The notes under the pieces are model-generated. The model was not told the origin of the DNA. It saw only the letters and a program-made list of their open reading frames with translations, and searched no databases. A stretch of DNA of 64,000 nucleotides. Origin: Streptococcus porci DSM 23759 (lineage in GTDB: Bacteria; Bacillota; Bacilli; Lactobacillales; Streptococcaceae). The stretch lies in the NCBI RefSeq assembly GCF_000423765.1, contig NZ_AUIP01000001.1, positions 62,001 to 126,000 on the forward strand. The letters are read 5' to 3'. The first letter of the stretch is position 1, and every line of letters begins with the position of its first letter. Below are positions 29,103-37,627 of the stretch, piece after piece. A program made the position numbers and the translations under genes.

Positions 29103-29165
29103 CTGTTATTGATAGGATGAGGGATCTCAAAAATCAAAATCTTTTAGTTCTTGACTCTCTGGGTT

Positions 29166-29816
29166 TTATTCTAGACTTGCTGCCCAGCTTTTTGCTAAAT
29201 GGCGAGAGTAGCTTGAAATGGCAAAGTTGATGAGGAAGTAGGTTCCTGCAACGATGGTGTAAAGGGTGAAGACTTGTCCTGTTTCAAAATATTTCCCCAT
29301 AAGGATTTGGCTTTTTCCGAAAAATTCTTGGAGGGCAATAACGGTATAAAGGAAGGAAGAGTCTTTAATTACTGTTACAAATTGTGAGATGATTGCCGGT
29401 AGCATCTTGCGGAAGGCTTGAGGGAAGATAATATGGATAAAAATCTGAAAATGATTAAGACCTTGTGACAAGCCAGCTTCAGTTTGCCCAGCCGAGATGG
29501 CATTTAACCCGCCTCGGATAATTTCTGCCAAGGCAGCAGAGGTAAACACGGTGAAAGCAATGATACCTGCTGGTGTAGACTTGACTTGGAAAACTAAGAA
29601 AATGATAAAAATCCACAAGAGGTTGGGAACATTTCGAACAAATTCAATGTAAATACTAGCTGGGATGCTCAACCATTTTTTCCGATTATTACGCATAAGG
29701 GCTAGAATGCTTCCAAAGATAGTTGATAGCAGGATGGCAGCAAAGGAGATATAAAGAGTAAGTCCTAGACCGCTCAACAAAAATTGTAGGTTTATCGTTG
29801 TAAAAATATCAGACAT
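29166..29816 (-). CDS. glnP: polar amino acid ABC transporter permease (GlnP-like)
   Basis: A 216-residue inner-membrane permease of the His/Glu/Gln family. It has several hydrophobic helices and the cytoplasmic EAA-type loop (GLNAISAGQTEAGLSQGLN then IIFPQAFRKMLP) that contacts the ATPase. It is the last gene of an ATPase-binding protein-permease-permease unit, the order of Bacillus glnQHMP. Substrate specificity (Gln, Glu or Asp) is not proven. Confidence 0.8.
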   Translation of the reverse strand: MSDIFTTINLQFLLSGLGLTLYISFAAILLSTIFGSILALMRNNRKKWLSIPASIYIEFVRNVPNLLWIFIIFLVFQVKSTPAGIIAFTVFTSAALAEIIRGGLNAISAGQTEAGLSQGLNHFQIFIHIIFPQAFRKMLPAIISQFVTVIKDSSFLYTVIALQEFFGKSQILMGKYFETGQVFTLYTIVAGTYFLINFAISSYSRHLAKSWAASLE

Positions 29817-29828
29817 AGATGTCTCCTT

Positions 29829-30533
29829 TTAGAGGTTATAGGCGTTCTTATTTTTTGTCTCCATATGATGACCCCAGCTAGCCAGTGGGAAGCACATGAT
29901 GAAATAAAGGATAGCAGCAGAAGCAAAGGCAGGTACATAATTTCCAGTGTCATAAGCCCAGTTTTTGGAGGTGAACATGATGTCAGCACCTGAGATGATA
30001 GCAACTGTTGCTGTATTTTTTATCAGGTTAACCACTTGATTGGTCAACGGTGGTAAGATAGACCGGATTGCCTGAGGAAGGACAATTAGCCACATGGTAT
30101 CACCTTGAGAAAAGCCTTGCGACAAAGCAGCTTCAGTCTGACCTTTAGGAACAGACTCAATACCAGAGCGGATAACCTCAGCGATATAAGCACCGTGATA
30201 AAGTCCAACGCAGATAATCGCAGTAAAGAAAGTGTTGATACGAATTGCGCCGTCTGTGACAATGGCAAGTCCATAGTAGAGGAAAACGAAGTGAACGAGA
30301 AGAGGTGTATTTTGGAAAACTTCGACATAGACTCTAGCTATAAAACGAAGAAAAGCTGAGCGATGACGGTTGAGCATGGCAAATCCTGTTCCTAATGCCA
30401 AAGCTAGAAGCAAGGCTCCAGCAGCTGTTCCTAAGGTATAGAGAAAGCCTAGAACAAAATCATCGAAGTAGTCTGTAAAACCAGCCCAACGTTCTAGTGC
30501 CCAGGGGCTAAGGGGTACAGTGGTTAAAAACAT
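29829..30533 (-). CDS. glnM: polar amino acid ABC transporter permease (GlnM-like)
   Basis: A 234-residue permease paralogous to the next gene, with the EAA loop GIESVPKGQTEAALSQGF and IVLPQAIRSILPPL. The two permeases probably form a heterodimer. It lies 12 bp before glnP and 15 bp after the binding-protein gene. Confidence 0.8.
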   Translation of the reverse strand: MFLTTVPLSPWALERWAGFTDYFDDFVLGFLYTLGTAAGALLLALALGTGFAMLNRHRSAFLRFIARVYVEVFQNTPLLVHFVFLYYGLAIVTDGAIRINTFFTAIICVGLYHGAYIAEVIRSGIESVPKGQTEAALSQGFSQGDTMWLIVLPQAIRSILPPLTNQVVNLIKNTATVAIISGADIMFTSKNWAYDTGNYVPAFASAAILYFIMCFPLASWGHHMETKNKNAYNL

Positions 30534-30548
30534 AGGCGAACTCCTTTC

Positions 30549-31337
30549 TTATTCTGTTGGTTCAGCTGGCGTCAAATCAAACTTGTCATAGATTTTTTGA
30601 AGACTGCCATCTTGGCGCCAAGTCTGTAGTTGTTCATTGATATAGTCGGTCAGGTCAGTATTGGTCTTTTTAGTAGCAATACCATAGGCTTGAGTATTAA
30701 AACCATCATCTAGCATGCGATTTCCTTTGTGAATGTAACCTGATAGGAGAGATTTATCAACGGAAAATGCATCAATACGTTTCGCTTGAAGTGACATGGT
30801 CAATTCTGGATAAGAACCAAGTTGAACGAATTTAAAAGTCAGTCCGTTTTCTTCGGCATAGGCTTTTAAATTGGCCTTGGTAGTTGCCCCTTGGGCGACA
30901 CCAATAGTCAATCCGTCCAAATCGTCCATATTTTTAATGTTACTTTTCTTACGGACTAAAAAACCGATTTGGTCATAGTAGTAGGGATCTGAAATGCTAA
31001 AGTTAGCCTGACGTTGCTCGGTAATGGTATAAGTGGCCAGAATGATATCGACTTGTCCGTTGTCCATAAGTGGCTCACGGGTTTGAGTCGTTACGGGTGT
31101 GTATTCGACTTTGACGCCCAGAGAGTCCGCTAGTTTCTTAGCGATATCAATTTCCATTCCTTCAAATTCATTGGTCTCAGCATTGAGGTAGCCGAAGTTT
31201 GGAACATCCTGTTTGACACCGACGCGAAGAACACCGTCTTTTTTGATAGCGTCAACTTTATCATCTGCAGATACATGTAATGCGTTTAGACTTGCGGCCA
31301 GAAGCAAAGGCAGAGCAAGTAATTTCCATTTCTTCAT
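30549..31337 (-). CDS. glnH: amino acid ABC transporter substrate-binding protein (GlnH-like), no lipobox Cys
   Basis: A 262-residue family-3 solute-binding protein. After the signal peptide come LRVGVKQDVPNFGYLN, EGMEIDIAKKLADSLG and YTITEQRQANFSISDPYYYD, hallmark binding-protein motifs. The ATG at 31337 follows AGGTGG; in-frame codons upstream lie in the ATPase gene. The signal peptide (MKKWKLLALPLLLAAS) lacks the cysteine needed for lipid attachment: residue 16 is Ser (AGT at 31290-31292) where a lipobox LAAC would have Cys. It could instead be cleaved by signal peptidase I near HVSA-DD. Confidence 0.85.
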   Translation of the reverse strand: MKKWKLLALPLLLAASLNALHVSADDKVDAIKKDGVLRVGVKQDVPNFGYLNAETNEFEGMEIDIAKKLADSLGVKVEYTPVTTQTREPLMDNGQVDIILATYTITEQRQANFSISDPYYYDQIGFLVRKKSNIKNMDDLDGLTIGVAQGATTKANLKAYAEENGLTFKFVQLGSYPELTMSLQAKRIDAFSVDKSLLSGYIHKGNRMLDDGFNTQAYGIATKKTNTDLTDYINEQLQTWRQDGSLQKIYDKFDLTPAEPTE

Positions 31338-31344
31338 AATCCAC

Positions 31345-32112
31345 CTAGCCTTTCTTGCTGACTTTCTCACTGGTATGGTTAATAATTTTGCTGAGGAATT
31401 GCTGTGCACGAGGTTCAGTGGGGTTTTCAAAGAAACCTTGAACATCAGTAGTGTCAACCAAGACAGCCCCCTGATCCATGAAAATAATTCGGTCAGCCAC
31501 TTCACGAGCAAAGCCCATTTCATGGGTAACGACAACCATGCTCATACCTTCAGCGGCCAAATTCTGCATAACGGTCAAAACGTCACCGATGGTTTCCGGG
31601 TCAAGGGCTGAAGTTGGTTCATCAAAGAGAAGGAGTTCAGGTTGCATAGCCAGTCCGCGAGCGATAGCCACGCGTTGTTTTTGTCCTCCAGAAAGGGTCT
31701 CTGGATAATATTCCTTACGATCCCACATATTCACATAGGTCAAGTATTTCTCAGCCAAATCAGTCGCTTCCTTGTCAGAAAGCCCCAAAACTTTCTTTGG
31801 CGCAAGTGTAACGTTTTCTAACACTGTCTTGTGTGGATAAAGATTAAAATGTTGGAAAACCATACCAACTTCTTTACGAAGACTTTGTAATTCTTTGGCT
31901 GCAATCTTAGATACTTCATGTCCATTCACAAGGAGACTTCCTGAATCAATAGTTTCAAGAGCGTTGATGGTACGTATAAGAGTTGATTTACCGGAGCCAG
32001 AAGGACCGAGTAGTACAACAACCTGACCTTTTTCAAAGGTGAGGTTTATATCACGTAGTGCATGGTACTCATCATAATATTTATTAACGTCTTTAAATTC
32101 AATCAATGCCAT
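31345..32112 (-). CDS. glnQ: polar amino acid ABC transporter ATP-binding protein (GlnQ-like)
   Basis: A 255-residue importer ATPase. Walker A LLGPSGSGKSTLIR, Q-loop MVFQHFNLYPHKTVLENV, signature LSGGQKQRVAIARGLA, Walker B LLFDEPTSALDPE and H-loop VVTHEMGFA are all intact. GGAGG lies upstream of the ATG at 32112. First gene of the unit, with a strong promoter upstream. Confidence 0.92.
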   Translation of the reverse strand: MALIEFKDVNKYYDEYHALRDINLTFEKGQVVVLLGPSGSGKSTLIRTINALETIDSGSLLVNGHEVSKIAAKELQSLRKEVGMVFQHFNLYPHKTVLENVTLAPKKVLGLSDKEATDLAEKYLTYVNMWDRKEYYPETLSGGQKQRVAIARGLAMQPELLLFDEPTSALDPETIGDVLTVMQNLAAEGMSMVVVTHEMGFAREVADRIIFMDQGAVLVDTTDVQGFFENPTEPRAQQFLSKIINHTSEKVSKKG

Positions 32113-32159
32113 AGGACACCTCCAGTAGAAAATTATGTCACAAAATATAACATGAAAAT

Positions 32160-32188
32160 AAAATACCACAATCAGAAAACGGTGTCAA
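32160..32188 (-). promoter_or_regulatory. glnQHMP promoter
   Basis: On the minus strand a consensus -35 TTGACA (32183-32188), 17-nt spacer and -10 TATTTT (32160-32165), about 50 bp before the glnQ start. Confidence 0.7.
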
Positions 32189-32329
32189 GTATTTTTTTGT
32201 AGAATTTTTCTGAAAATTCAAACCAATTTCAAGTTTATGGCTCTTCCGTTTGCTTGCTCTTAGTAAGGTGGCAGAAAGACTGATTATCTGCTATTTTTTG
32301 CTTCAAAAGATAACAGTTTAGGAGACATG

Positions 32330-32338
32330 TGTTATAAT
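32330..32338 (+). promoter_or_regulatory. extended -10 promoter of nifS2
   Basis: TGTTATAAT (TGn plus TATAAT) lies about 30 nt before the ATG, which has GGAGA as ribosome-binding site. Confidence 0.55.
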
Positions 32339-32369
32339 AATTGAGATTGATTTTACGGAGAATTAGCAG

Positions 32370-33512
32370 ATGATTTATTTTGACAACTCAGCAACAACCC
32401 AGCCCTATCCAGAGGTTCTTTCTACCTATCAGGAAGTGGCGACTAAGATTTTTGGAAATCCTTCTAGCCTCCATAATTTAGGGAGCAAGGCTACTCGTGT
32501 TCTTGAGGCTTCACGTAAACAGATTGCGGAGCTTTTAGGTAAGGAGGCAGAGGAGATATACTTCACATCAGGTGGTACCGAAAGTGATAACTGGGCTATC
32601 AAAGGTGTGGCTTTTGAAAAGGCACACTATGGTAAGCACATCATCGTATCGGACATTGAGCATCCTGCGGTTAAAGAGTCGGCGAAATGGCTGACCAGCC
32701 AAGGATTTGAGGTTTCTTATGCCCCTGTTGACGAACATGGTTTTGTAGAGGTAGACAAATTAGCAGATCTTATACGAGATGATACAATCTTGCTATCGGT
32801 CATGGCCGTCAATAATGAAATTGGTTCTATTCAACCGGTCAAAGACATTTCAGAACTTTTGGCTGAAAGGCCGACGGTGACCTTTCATGTGGACGCTGTA
32901 CAGGCCATCGGGAAAATTCCTGTATCTGATTTTTTGACAGATCGTGTTGATCTAGCTTCTTTTTCTGGGCACAAATTTCATGCAGTTCGCGGTGTTGGTT
33001 TTCTCTATAAAAAGGCTGGCAAGAAGTTAGCTCCGCTTTTGACAGGGGGAGGTCAGGAAAGGGATTTACGCTCAACTACGGAAAATCTAGCTGGCATCGC
33101 TGCAATGGCAAAAGCTCTGCGTCTGACTTTGGACAAGGCAGAAGGAGCTAACCAGAAAATCAGCAAAATGCGTGACATTATCCGACAAGAATTACTGAGT
33201 TATCAGGATATCACCGTTTTTTCAGGTCAAGAAAATTTTGCACCAAATATTTTAACTTTTGGCATCAAAGGCATTCGCGGTGAAGTTCTTGTCCATGCTT
33301 TTGAAGAGCATGAGATTTACATCTCCACGACCTCTGCTTGCTCCTCAAAGGCTGGAAAACCTGCTGGAACGCTGATTTCTATGGGTGTGCCAACTAAAGT
33401 AGCTCAAACCGCAGTTCGTATTAGCCTTGATGACGATAATGATATGAGCCAAGTAGAGCAATTTTTAACGATTTTTAAACTTGTCTATCATAAAACTCAA
33501 AAGGTCAGATAA
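32370..33512 (+). CDS. cysteine desulfurase (NifS-like), copy 2, thiI-associated
   Basis: A 380-residue PLP-dependent desulfurase with TSGGTESDNWAIKGV, the Lys motif SFSGHKFHAVRGVG and the flexible cysteine loop TTSACSSKAGKPAGTL. In Firmicutes a dedicated NifS next to thiI donates sulfur for 4-thiouridine in tRNA. Here thiI is two genes downstream, so this copy is the likely ThiI partner (family knowledge plus context). Copy 1 is at 17752-18873. Confidence 0.9.
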   Translation: MIYFDNSATTQPYPEVLSTYQEVATKIFGNPSSLHNLGSKATRVLEASRKQIAELLGKEAEEIYFTSGGTESDNWAIKGVAFEKAHYGKHIIVSDIEHPAVKESAKWLTSQGFEVSYAPVDEHGFVEVDKLADLIRDDTILLSVMAVNNEIGSIQPVKDISELLAERPTVTFHVDAVQAIGKIPVSDFLTDRVDLASFSGHKFHAVRGVGFLYKKAGKKLAPLLTGGGQERDLRSTTENLAGIAAMAKALRLTLDKAEGANQKISKMRDIIRQELLSYQDITVFSGQENFAPNILTFGIKGIRGEVLVHAFEEHEIYISTTSACSSKAGKPAGTLISMGVPTKVAQTAVRISLDDDNDMSQVEQFLTIFKLVYHKTQKVR

Positions 33513-33528
33513 TCACTAATAAAAAATA

Positions 33529-34410
33529 ATGCCACAATTACACTACTCTCTCTGGTATAATAAGGAAGCTATTCAGGCAGTTCAAACCTATACCAATCTT
33601 TTTCCAGATTCGGAGCTAAAAGCACAAACCGTTTTACCAGATACACCATCTGGAGATGTAGATTATCTCCTCTTTAGACTTGGAGAACTTCAATTTTCTG
33701 CAATGAATGGGGGAGGCTATTCTCAGCTTAATGAGTCTATGTCCATTATGGTGATGATATCGTCACGGGAAGAACTTAATCGCATCTATGAAACCCTTTC
33801 TCAAGGTGGAAAAATTCTCATGCCTTTACAGTCTTATGATTTTTGTCCTTATTATGTCTGGTTTCAGGACGCTTATGGACTTAATTGGCAACTCTTTTTG
33901 AATGAAGAACAAAAGACTTTATATTGCTTTAAGCTGTGTCTTCTTTTTGGAAGGGAGCAAAATGGACTAGCTGAGTCAGCTATGAATTTCTTTATTGATG
34001 AGCTGGGTGCTTTGGAAGTGGCTCGCCAATATTATCCAGAAAATACTGTTATTACGGCAGAGGGAACTAAGCTAGTCTATGGGGAAGTTTCCTATCTTAA
34101 TCAGAAGATTGCTTTTATGGATCACGGAGCAGGCGGGGACGCAATTTTTAACACCGCTTTTTCACTTGTACTACTATGTGAAAATCAGGCAGAAATTGAT
34201 TCCTATTGGCAACTGTTATCAAGGGTAGCCGAAGCTGAAGTTTGCGGTTGGTGTCAGGATGACTTTGGCATCTCCTGGCAAATTGTTCCTAAATCTTTGG
34301 AGAAAGCAACTTTTAGGGCTACTCGTGAGGAATTTAAAGCTATGCAAGCAATTTATCATCCCATGAAAAAGCTTGAAATAGAGCCACTAGCGACCTATTT
34401 GAGAGATTAG
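33529..34410 (+). CDS. PhnB-like / VOC-fold protein, two domains
   Basis: A 293-residue protein with two related halves, each of the VOC/PhnB (3-demethylubiquinone methyltransferase-like) type. The N-terminal half shows HYSLWYNKEAIQAVQTYTNLF and FSAMNGGG; the C-terminal half ends with WCQDDFGISWQIVPKSLE, a standard PhnB ending. The substrate is unknown. It lies between nifS2 and thiI with 16-bp and 29-bp gaps and no obvious ribosome-binding site, and is co-directional with both. Confidence 0.75.
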   Translation: MPQLHYSLWYNKEAIQAVQTYTNLFPDSELKAQTVLPDTPSGDVDYLLFRLGELQFSAMNGGGYSQLNESMSIMVMISSREELNRIYETLSQGGKILMPLQSYDFCPYYVWFQDAYGLNWQLFLNEEQKTLYCFKLCLLFGREQNGLAESAMNFFIDELGALEVARQYYPENTVITAEGTKLVYGEVSYLNQKIAFMDHGAGGDAIFNTAFSLVLLCENQAEIDSYWQLLSRVAEAEVCGWCQDDFGISWQIVPKSLEKATFRATREEFKAMQAIYHPMKKLEIEPLATYLRD

Positions 34411-34439
34411 TTGGTATTATTTAAAATGAAGGAGAAATT

Positions 34440-35657
34440 ATGTTAACCTATTCAGAAATTATGGTTCGCTATGGCGAGCTTTCCACTAAAGGAAAAAATC
34501 GTATGCGCTTCATCAACAAGCTTAAGCACAACATTCAGGATGTTTTGTCCATCTATCCAGCTGTCCAAGTGACTGCTGACCGTGATCGTTGCCATGTTTT
34601 TCTCAATGGTCAAGACTATGAACCAATAGCTGAGAGTCTCAAACAGATTTTTGGAATACAGGCTTTCAATCCTGTATATCGTCTGCCTAAGGATGTTTCG
34701 GTTTTGGAAAAAGCGGTGCAGGATATTATGGCAGGACTCTACACCGAAGGTATGACCTTTAAGGTTGCTTCTAAGCGTGCTGATCACAAGTTCGAACTAG
34801 ACAGTCGTGAACTCAACCAGAGGCTTGGAGATGCCGTTTTCCGTGCTCTGCCATCTATCCAAGCCCAAATGAAGAAACCTGATGTGACTCTCAAGGTGGA
34901 GATTCGTGACGAGGCTGCCTATATTTCCTATGAAGAAATCAAAGGAGCAGGAGGGCTACCAGTAGGTACTTCAGGAAAGGGGATGCTCATGCTATCTGGT
35001 GGTATCGATTCGCCAGTTGCAGGCTATCTGGCTCTGAAACGTGGGGTGGATATTGAAGCGGTACACTTTGCAAGTCCTCCCTACACAAGTCCAGGCGCCC
35101 TTAAAAAAGCTCATGATTTGACACGTAAGCTGACAAAATTTGGTGGCAATATTCAATTTATCGAAGTGCCATTCACAGAGATTCAAGAGGAAATCAAAGC
35201 TAAAGCACCAGAGGCCTATCTTATGACCTTGACTCGTCGCTTTATGATGCGCATTACTGACCGTATTCGTGAGAATCGTGGTGGTCTTGTCATCATCAAT
35301 GGTGAAAGTCTTGGTCAGGTTGCTAGCCAAACGCTAGAATCCATGCAGGCTATCAATGCGGTAACCAACACCCCAATTATCCGTCCAGTAGTAACTATGG
35401 ACAAACTAGAAATCATTGATATTGCTGAGAAGATTGACACCTTTAACATTTCCATTCAACCCTTTGAAGATTGCTGTACCATCTTTGCCCCTGACCGTCC
35501 AAAAACCAATCCTAAAATTAAAAATGCGGAGCAGTATGAAGGTCGTATGGATGTTGAAGGTTTGGTAGAAAGAGCCGTGGCAGGTATCATTATCACCGAA
35601 ATCACCCCACAGGTTGAGAATGATGAGGTAGGTAAACTGATTGAAGACCTTCTCTAA
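34440..35657 (+). CDS. thiI: tRNA 4-thiouridine synthase ThiI
   Basis: Adenylates and thiolates U8 of tRNA. The 405-residue protein has an N-terminal NFLD plus THUMP region (about 1-165) and a PP-loop domain with [20 protein letters not shown] at about 181-200. It ends before any rhodanese domain, the short form seen in Firmicutes, so it relies on the NifS partner. AAGGAGAAA lies upstream of the ATG. Confidence 0.95.
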   Translation: MLTYSEIMVRYGELSTKGKNRMRFINKLKHNIQDVLSIYPAVQVTADRDRCHVFLNGQDYEPIAESLKQIFGIQAFNPVYRLPKDVSVLEKAVQDIMAGLYTEGMTFKVASKRADHKFELDSRELNQRLGDAVFRALPSIQAQMKKPDVTLKVEIRDEAAYISYEEIKGAGGLPVGTSGKGMLMLSGGIDSPVAGYLALKRGVDIEAVHFASPPYTSPGALKKAHDLTRKLTKFGGNIQFIEVPFTEIQEEIKAKAPEAYLMTLTRRFMMRITDRIRENRGGLVIINGESLGQVASQTLESMQAINAVTNTPIIRPVVTMDKLEIIDIAEKIDTFNISIQPFEDCCTIFAPDRPKTNPKIKNAEQYEGRMDVEGLVERAVAGIIITEITPQVENDEVGKLIEDLL

Positions 35658-35676
35658 TCTGAACAAATGGGAAAAG

Positions 35677-36462
35677 ATGATAGTCGGCTGTGGCTGTTTG
35701 GTGTTCTTTTCGCCAATTATCCTTGTCGTTGGTGGTGTTTTATGGCTAATTTTGATGGCGACCTTTGAAGATGTACATGTTGAGAGGGAAGTCCCCAGCT
35801 TTTATCAGGAGGCAGGTTTTAAGGGGAATGTGACTGTACCGCCCAGCATCGCCGAAGGTTTGTCTACTCGTCATCCTTATCGTTATGAGGAGAAGGTTGA
35901 CGGTGAGGTCATTCGTGTTGAATTTAACAACACACCGGGTAGTGGCTGGGATGAGACTGACCCTGATAATCAAGGAAAAAATTATGATAGCCCAGAAGAA
36001 TTGGCGACAAATTATAGTGATTCTTTGATTGAGCCACTGGTCCAAGCAGGTTTTAATTACCAGCTCAGAGCCAAATTAGTCAAGAGCCAGCTGAGAGATT
36101 TTTTGGAGACTCGACAACTCAAGTTGAACGATTTTAATGTGAGGGTCATCAGTTACTACGATGAGAGAAATCAGATTTTTATCGACCAGCTGACTAAGGA
36201 TTTGACGGGCAAGGAGTTGGAGCCTTTGCGTGGTCTGGCTACTTTAGACTTTGAGACCTATGCTAAAATCGGCTTTTTGACCTATGACATCGTGATTGAG
36301 GGAGAGTGGTCTTTGGAGGTTTTTGAGCTTAGTCCTCTCCAGTTGCCAGATGGAGATTATACTTTTTACTATTCCTATGGCGATGAGTCTCCCCTTAAAA
36401 GGATAGCCACTTACCAAGTAGAAGGAGGAGTGGTACATGCTATTGAGTCCCATTACTATTAG
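35677..36462 (+). CDS. membrane-anchored protein of unknown function
   Basis: A 261-residue protein. One strong N-terminal membrane helix (about residues 5-28, MIVGCGCLVFFSPIILVVGG onward) anchors a mainly hydrophilic, probably external domain rich in acidic residues and aromatic strands (YTFYYSYGDESPL near the end). No family was recognised. The ATG at 35677 is preferred because the N-terminus then begins at the helix; the longer reading from a TTG at 35641 overlaps thiI. Confidence 0.6.
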   Translation: MIVGCGCLVFFSPIILVVGGVLWLILMATFEDVHVEREVPSFYQEAGFKGNVTVPPSIAEGLSTRHPYRYEEKVDGEVIRVEFNNTPGSGWDETDPDNQGKNYDSPEELATNYSDSLIEPLVQAGFNYQLRAKLVKSQLRDFLETRQLKLNDFNVRVISYYDERNQIFIDQLTKDLTGKELEPLRGLATLDFETYAKIGFLTYDIVIEGEWSLEVFELSPLQLPDGDYTFYYSYGDESPLKRIATYQVEGGVVHAIESHYY

Positions 36463-36640
36463 TCCCTTATCCCCAACTCGCAAGCAAGTCAAATCTCTTT
36501 ATCAGACGATTTTGCTCTCCTTAGGAGCGCGTGCCTCGTGATAAGACGGCACTCAGATATGACCAATGCCAGAGCATGTCTATCATGAAGGCAAAGAGAC
36601 TTGTTAAGTCATGGTGACGGATTCGACAATGGAACGGGTG
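36437..36640 (+). pseudogene. degenerate ORF, possibly a truncated acetyltransferase
   Basis: AAGGAGG (36422-36428) is well spaced before an ATG at 36437 that overlaps the previous gene and encodes 34 residues (MLLSPITISPLSPTRKQVKS, then LYQTILLSLGARAS) before TGA at 36539. Beyond that, coding-like pieces continue in other frames (for example PEHVYHEGKETC). The start resembles the beginning of GNAT-type acetyltransferases, but that identity is weak. The rest of the 36463-36730 gap shows nothing clear. Confidence 0.3.
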
Positions 36641-36730
36641 AGTTTTTAGAAAAATGTTGAAGTTAGTCTTTCAAGAAGCATTTTTGTCAGCCTTACTTAG
36701 CGAAAAATTTTTAAGAAAAAACAAAAATCC

Positions 36731-36759
36731 TTGATAAACAAATGGGAATGTGATAAAAT
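36731..36759 (+). promoter_or_regulatory. rplU-rpmA promoter
   Basis: TTGATA (36731-36736), 17-nt spacer, TAAAAT (36754-36759), with TGA before the -10. Confidence 0.7.
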
Positions 36760-36765
36760 CGTACT

Positions 36766-36864
36766 GTTGACTAAATGCACATCCTGTGCAACCGCGCGAG
36801 TCCCGTTTTAAGTGGTTTGCCCCACGGTACAAGGCGAGTCTTCACAGAGGGAGACCTCATATTA
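36766..36864 (+). ncRNA. L21 leader RNA (autoregulatory element of rplU)
   Basis: The 5' region of rplU has the L21-leader pattern of Firmicutes: a short hairpin GCACATCCTGTGC, a CGCGAGTCCCGTTTT segment and the CCCCACGGTACAAGG block, followed by a purine-rich region before the ribosome-binding site. Such leaders are thought to be bound by excess ribosomal protein L21. Recognised by eye; a covariance-model search would confirm. Confidence 0.7.
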
Positions 36865-36885
36865 AAAATTTATAGGAGGTGCATC

Positions 36886-37200
36886 ATGAGCACATACGCA
36901 ATCATCAAAACTGGTGGTAAACAAGTTAAAGTTGAAGTAGGTCAAGCTATCTATGTTGAAAAAATCGACGCTGAAGCTGGCGCAGAAGTAACTTTTAACG
37001 AAGTTGTTCTTGTAGGCGGAGAAACTACTAAAGTGGGTACTCCAGTCGTTGAAGGTGCAACAGTTGTTGGTACTATCGAAAAACAAGGTAAGCAAAAGAA
37101 AGTTGTTACTTTCAAATACAAACCTAAAAAAGGTAGCCACCGTAAACAAGGTCACCGTCAACCTTACACAAAAGTTGTTATCAACGCTATCAACGCGTAA
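36886..37200 (+). CDS. rplU: 50S ribosomal protein L21
   Basis: A 104-residue ribosomal protein. It has the N-terminal [20 protein letters not shown] and the C-terminal [16 protein letters not shown] signature. ATAGGAGG lies 8 nt before the ATG at 36886; longer in-frame readings start within the leader. rpmA follows after only 35 bp. Confidence 0.97.
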   Translation: MSTYAIIKTGGKQVKVEVGQAIYVEKIDAEAGAEVTFNEVVLVGGETTKVGTPVVEGATVVGTIEKQGKQKKVVTFKYKPKKGSHRKQGHRQPYTKVVINAINA

Positions 37201-37235
37201 GCTGACAGCTCATTTCTAGGAAAGGACAAAATCTT

Positions 37236-37526
37236 ATGTTGAAAAATCTTGAAAACTTGCAACTTTTCGCCCACAAAAAAGGTGGAGGTTCTACATCAAA
37301 TGGCCGTGATTCACAAGCGAAACGTCTTGGTGCTAAAGCAGCTGACGGACAAACTGTAACTGGTGGGTCAATTCTTTACCGTCAACGCGGAACTCACATC
37401 TACCCAGGTGTAAATGTAGGCCGTGGTGGTGACGACACACTCTTCGCAAAAGTTGAAGGAGTTGTTCGCTTTGAGCGTAAAGGTCGCGATAAGAAACAAG
37501 TATCTGTTTACCCAATTGCGAAATAA
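37236..37526 (+). CDS. rpmA: 50S ribosomal protein L27, with cleavable N-terminal extension
   Basis: A 96-residue ribosomal protein. The N-terminus [18 protein letters not shown] carries the Firmicutes extension that the protease Prp must remove so that the mature AHKKGGG end can reach the peptidyl-transferase centre. The prp gene that I know between rplU and rpmA in pneumococcus is absent here. Confidence 0.97.
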   Translation: MLKNLENLQLFAHKKGGGSTSNGRDSQAKRLGAKAADGQTVTGGSILYRQRGTHIYPGVNVGRGGDDTLFAKVEGVVRFERKGRDKKQVSVYPIAK

Positions 37527-37540
37527 TTTAGTTTAACTAG

Positions 37541-37575
37541 AAAAATAGGATTTTCGTTTGAAAGTTCTATTTTTT
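37541..37575 (+). terminator. intrinsic terminator after rpmA
   Basis: AAAAATAG ... CTATTTTT with an inner TTTC/GAAA pairing and an eight-T run. Confidence 0.75.
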
Positions 37576-37627
37576 TTGTATTTCTGTTATACTAAGCCTA
37601 TCGTGAAAAAACTTGTTAGGAGAACTA

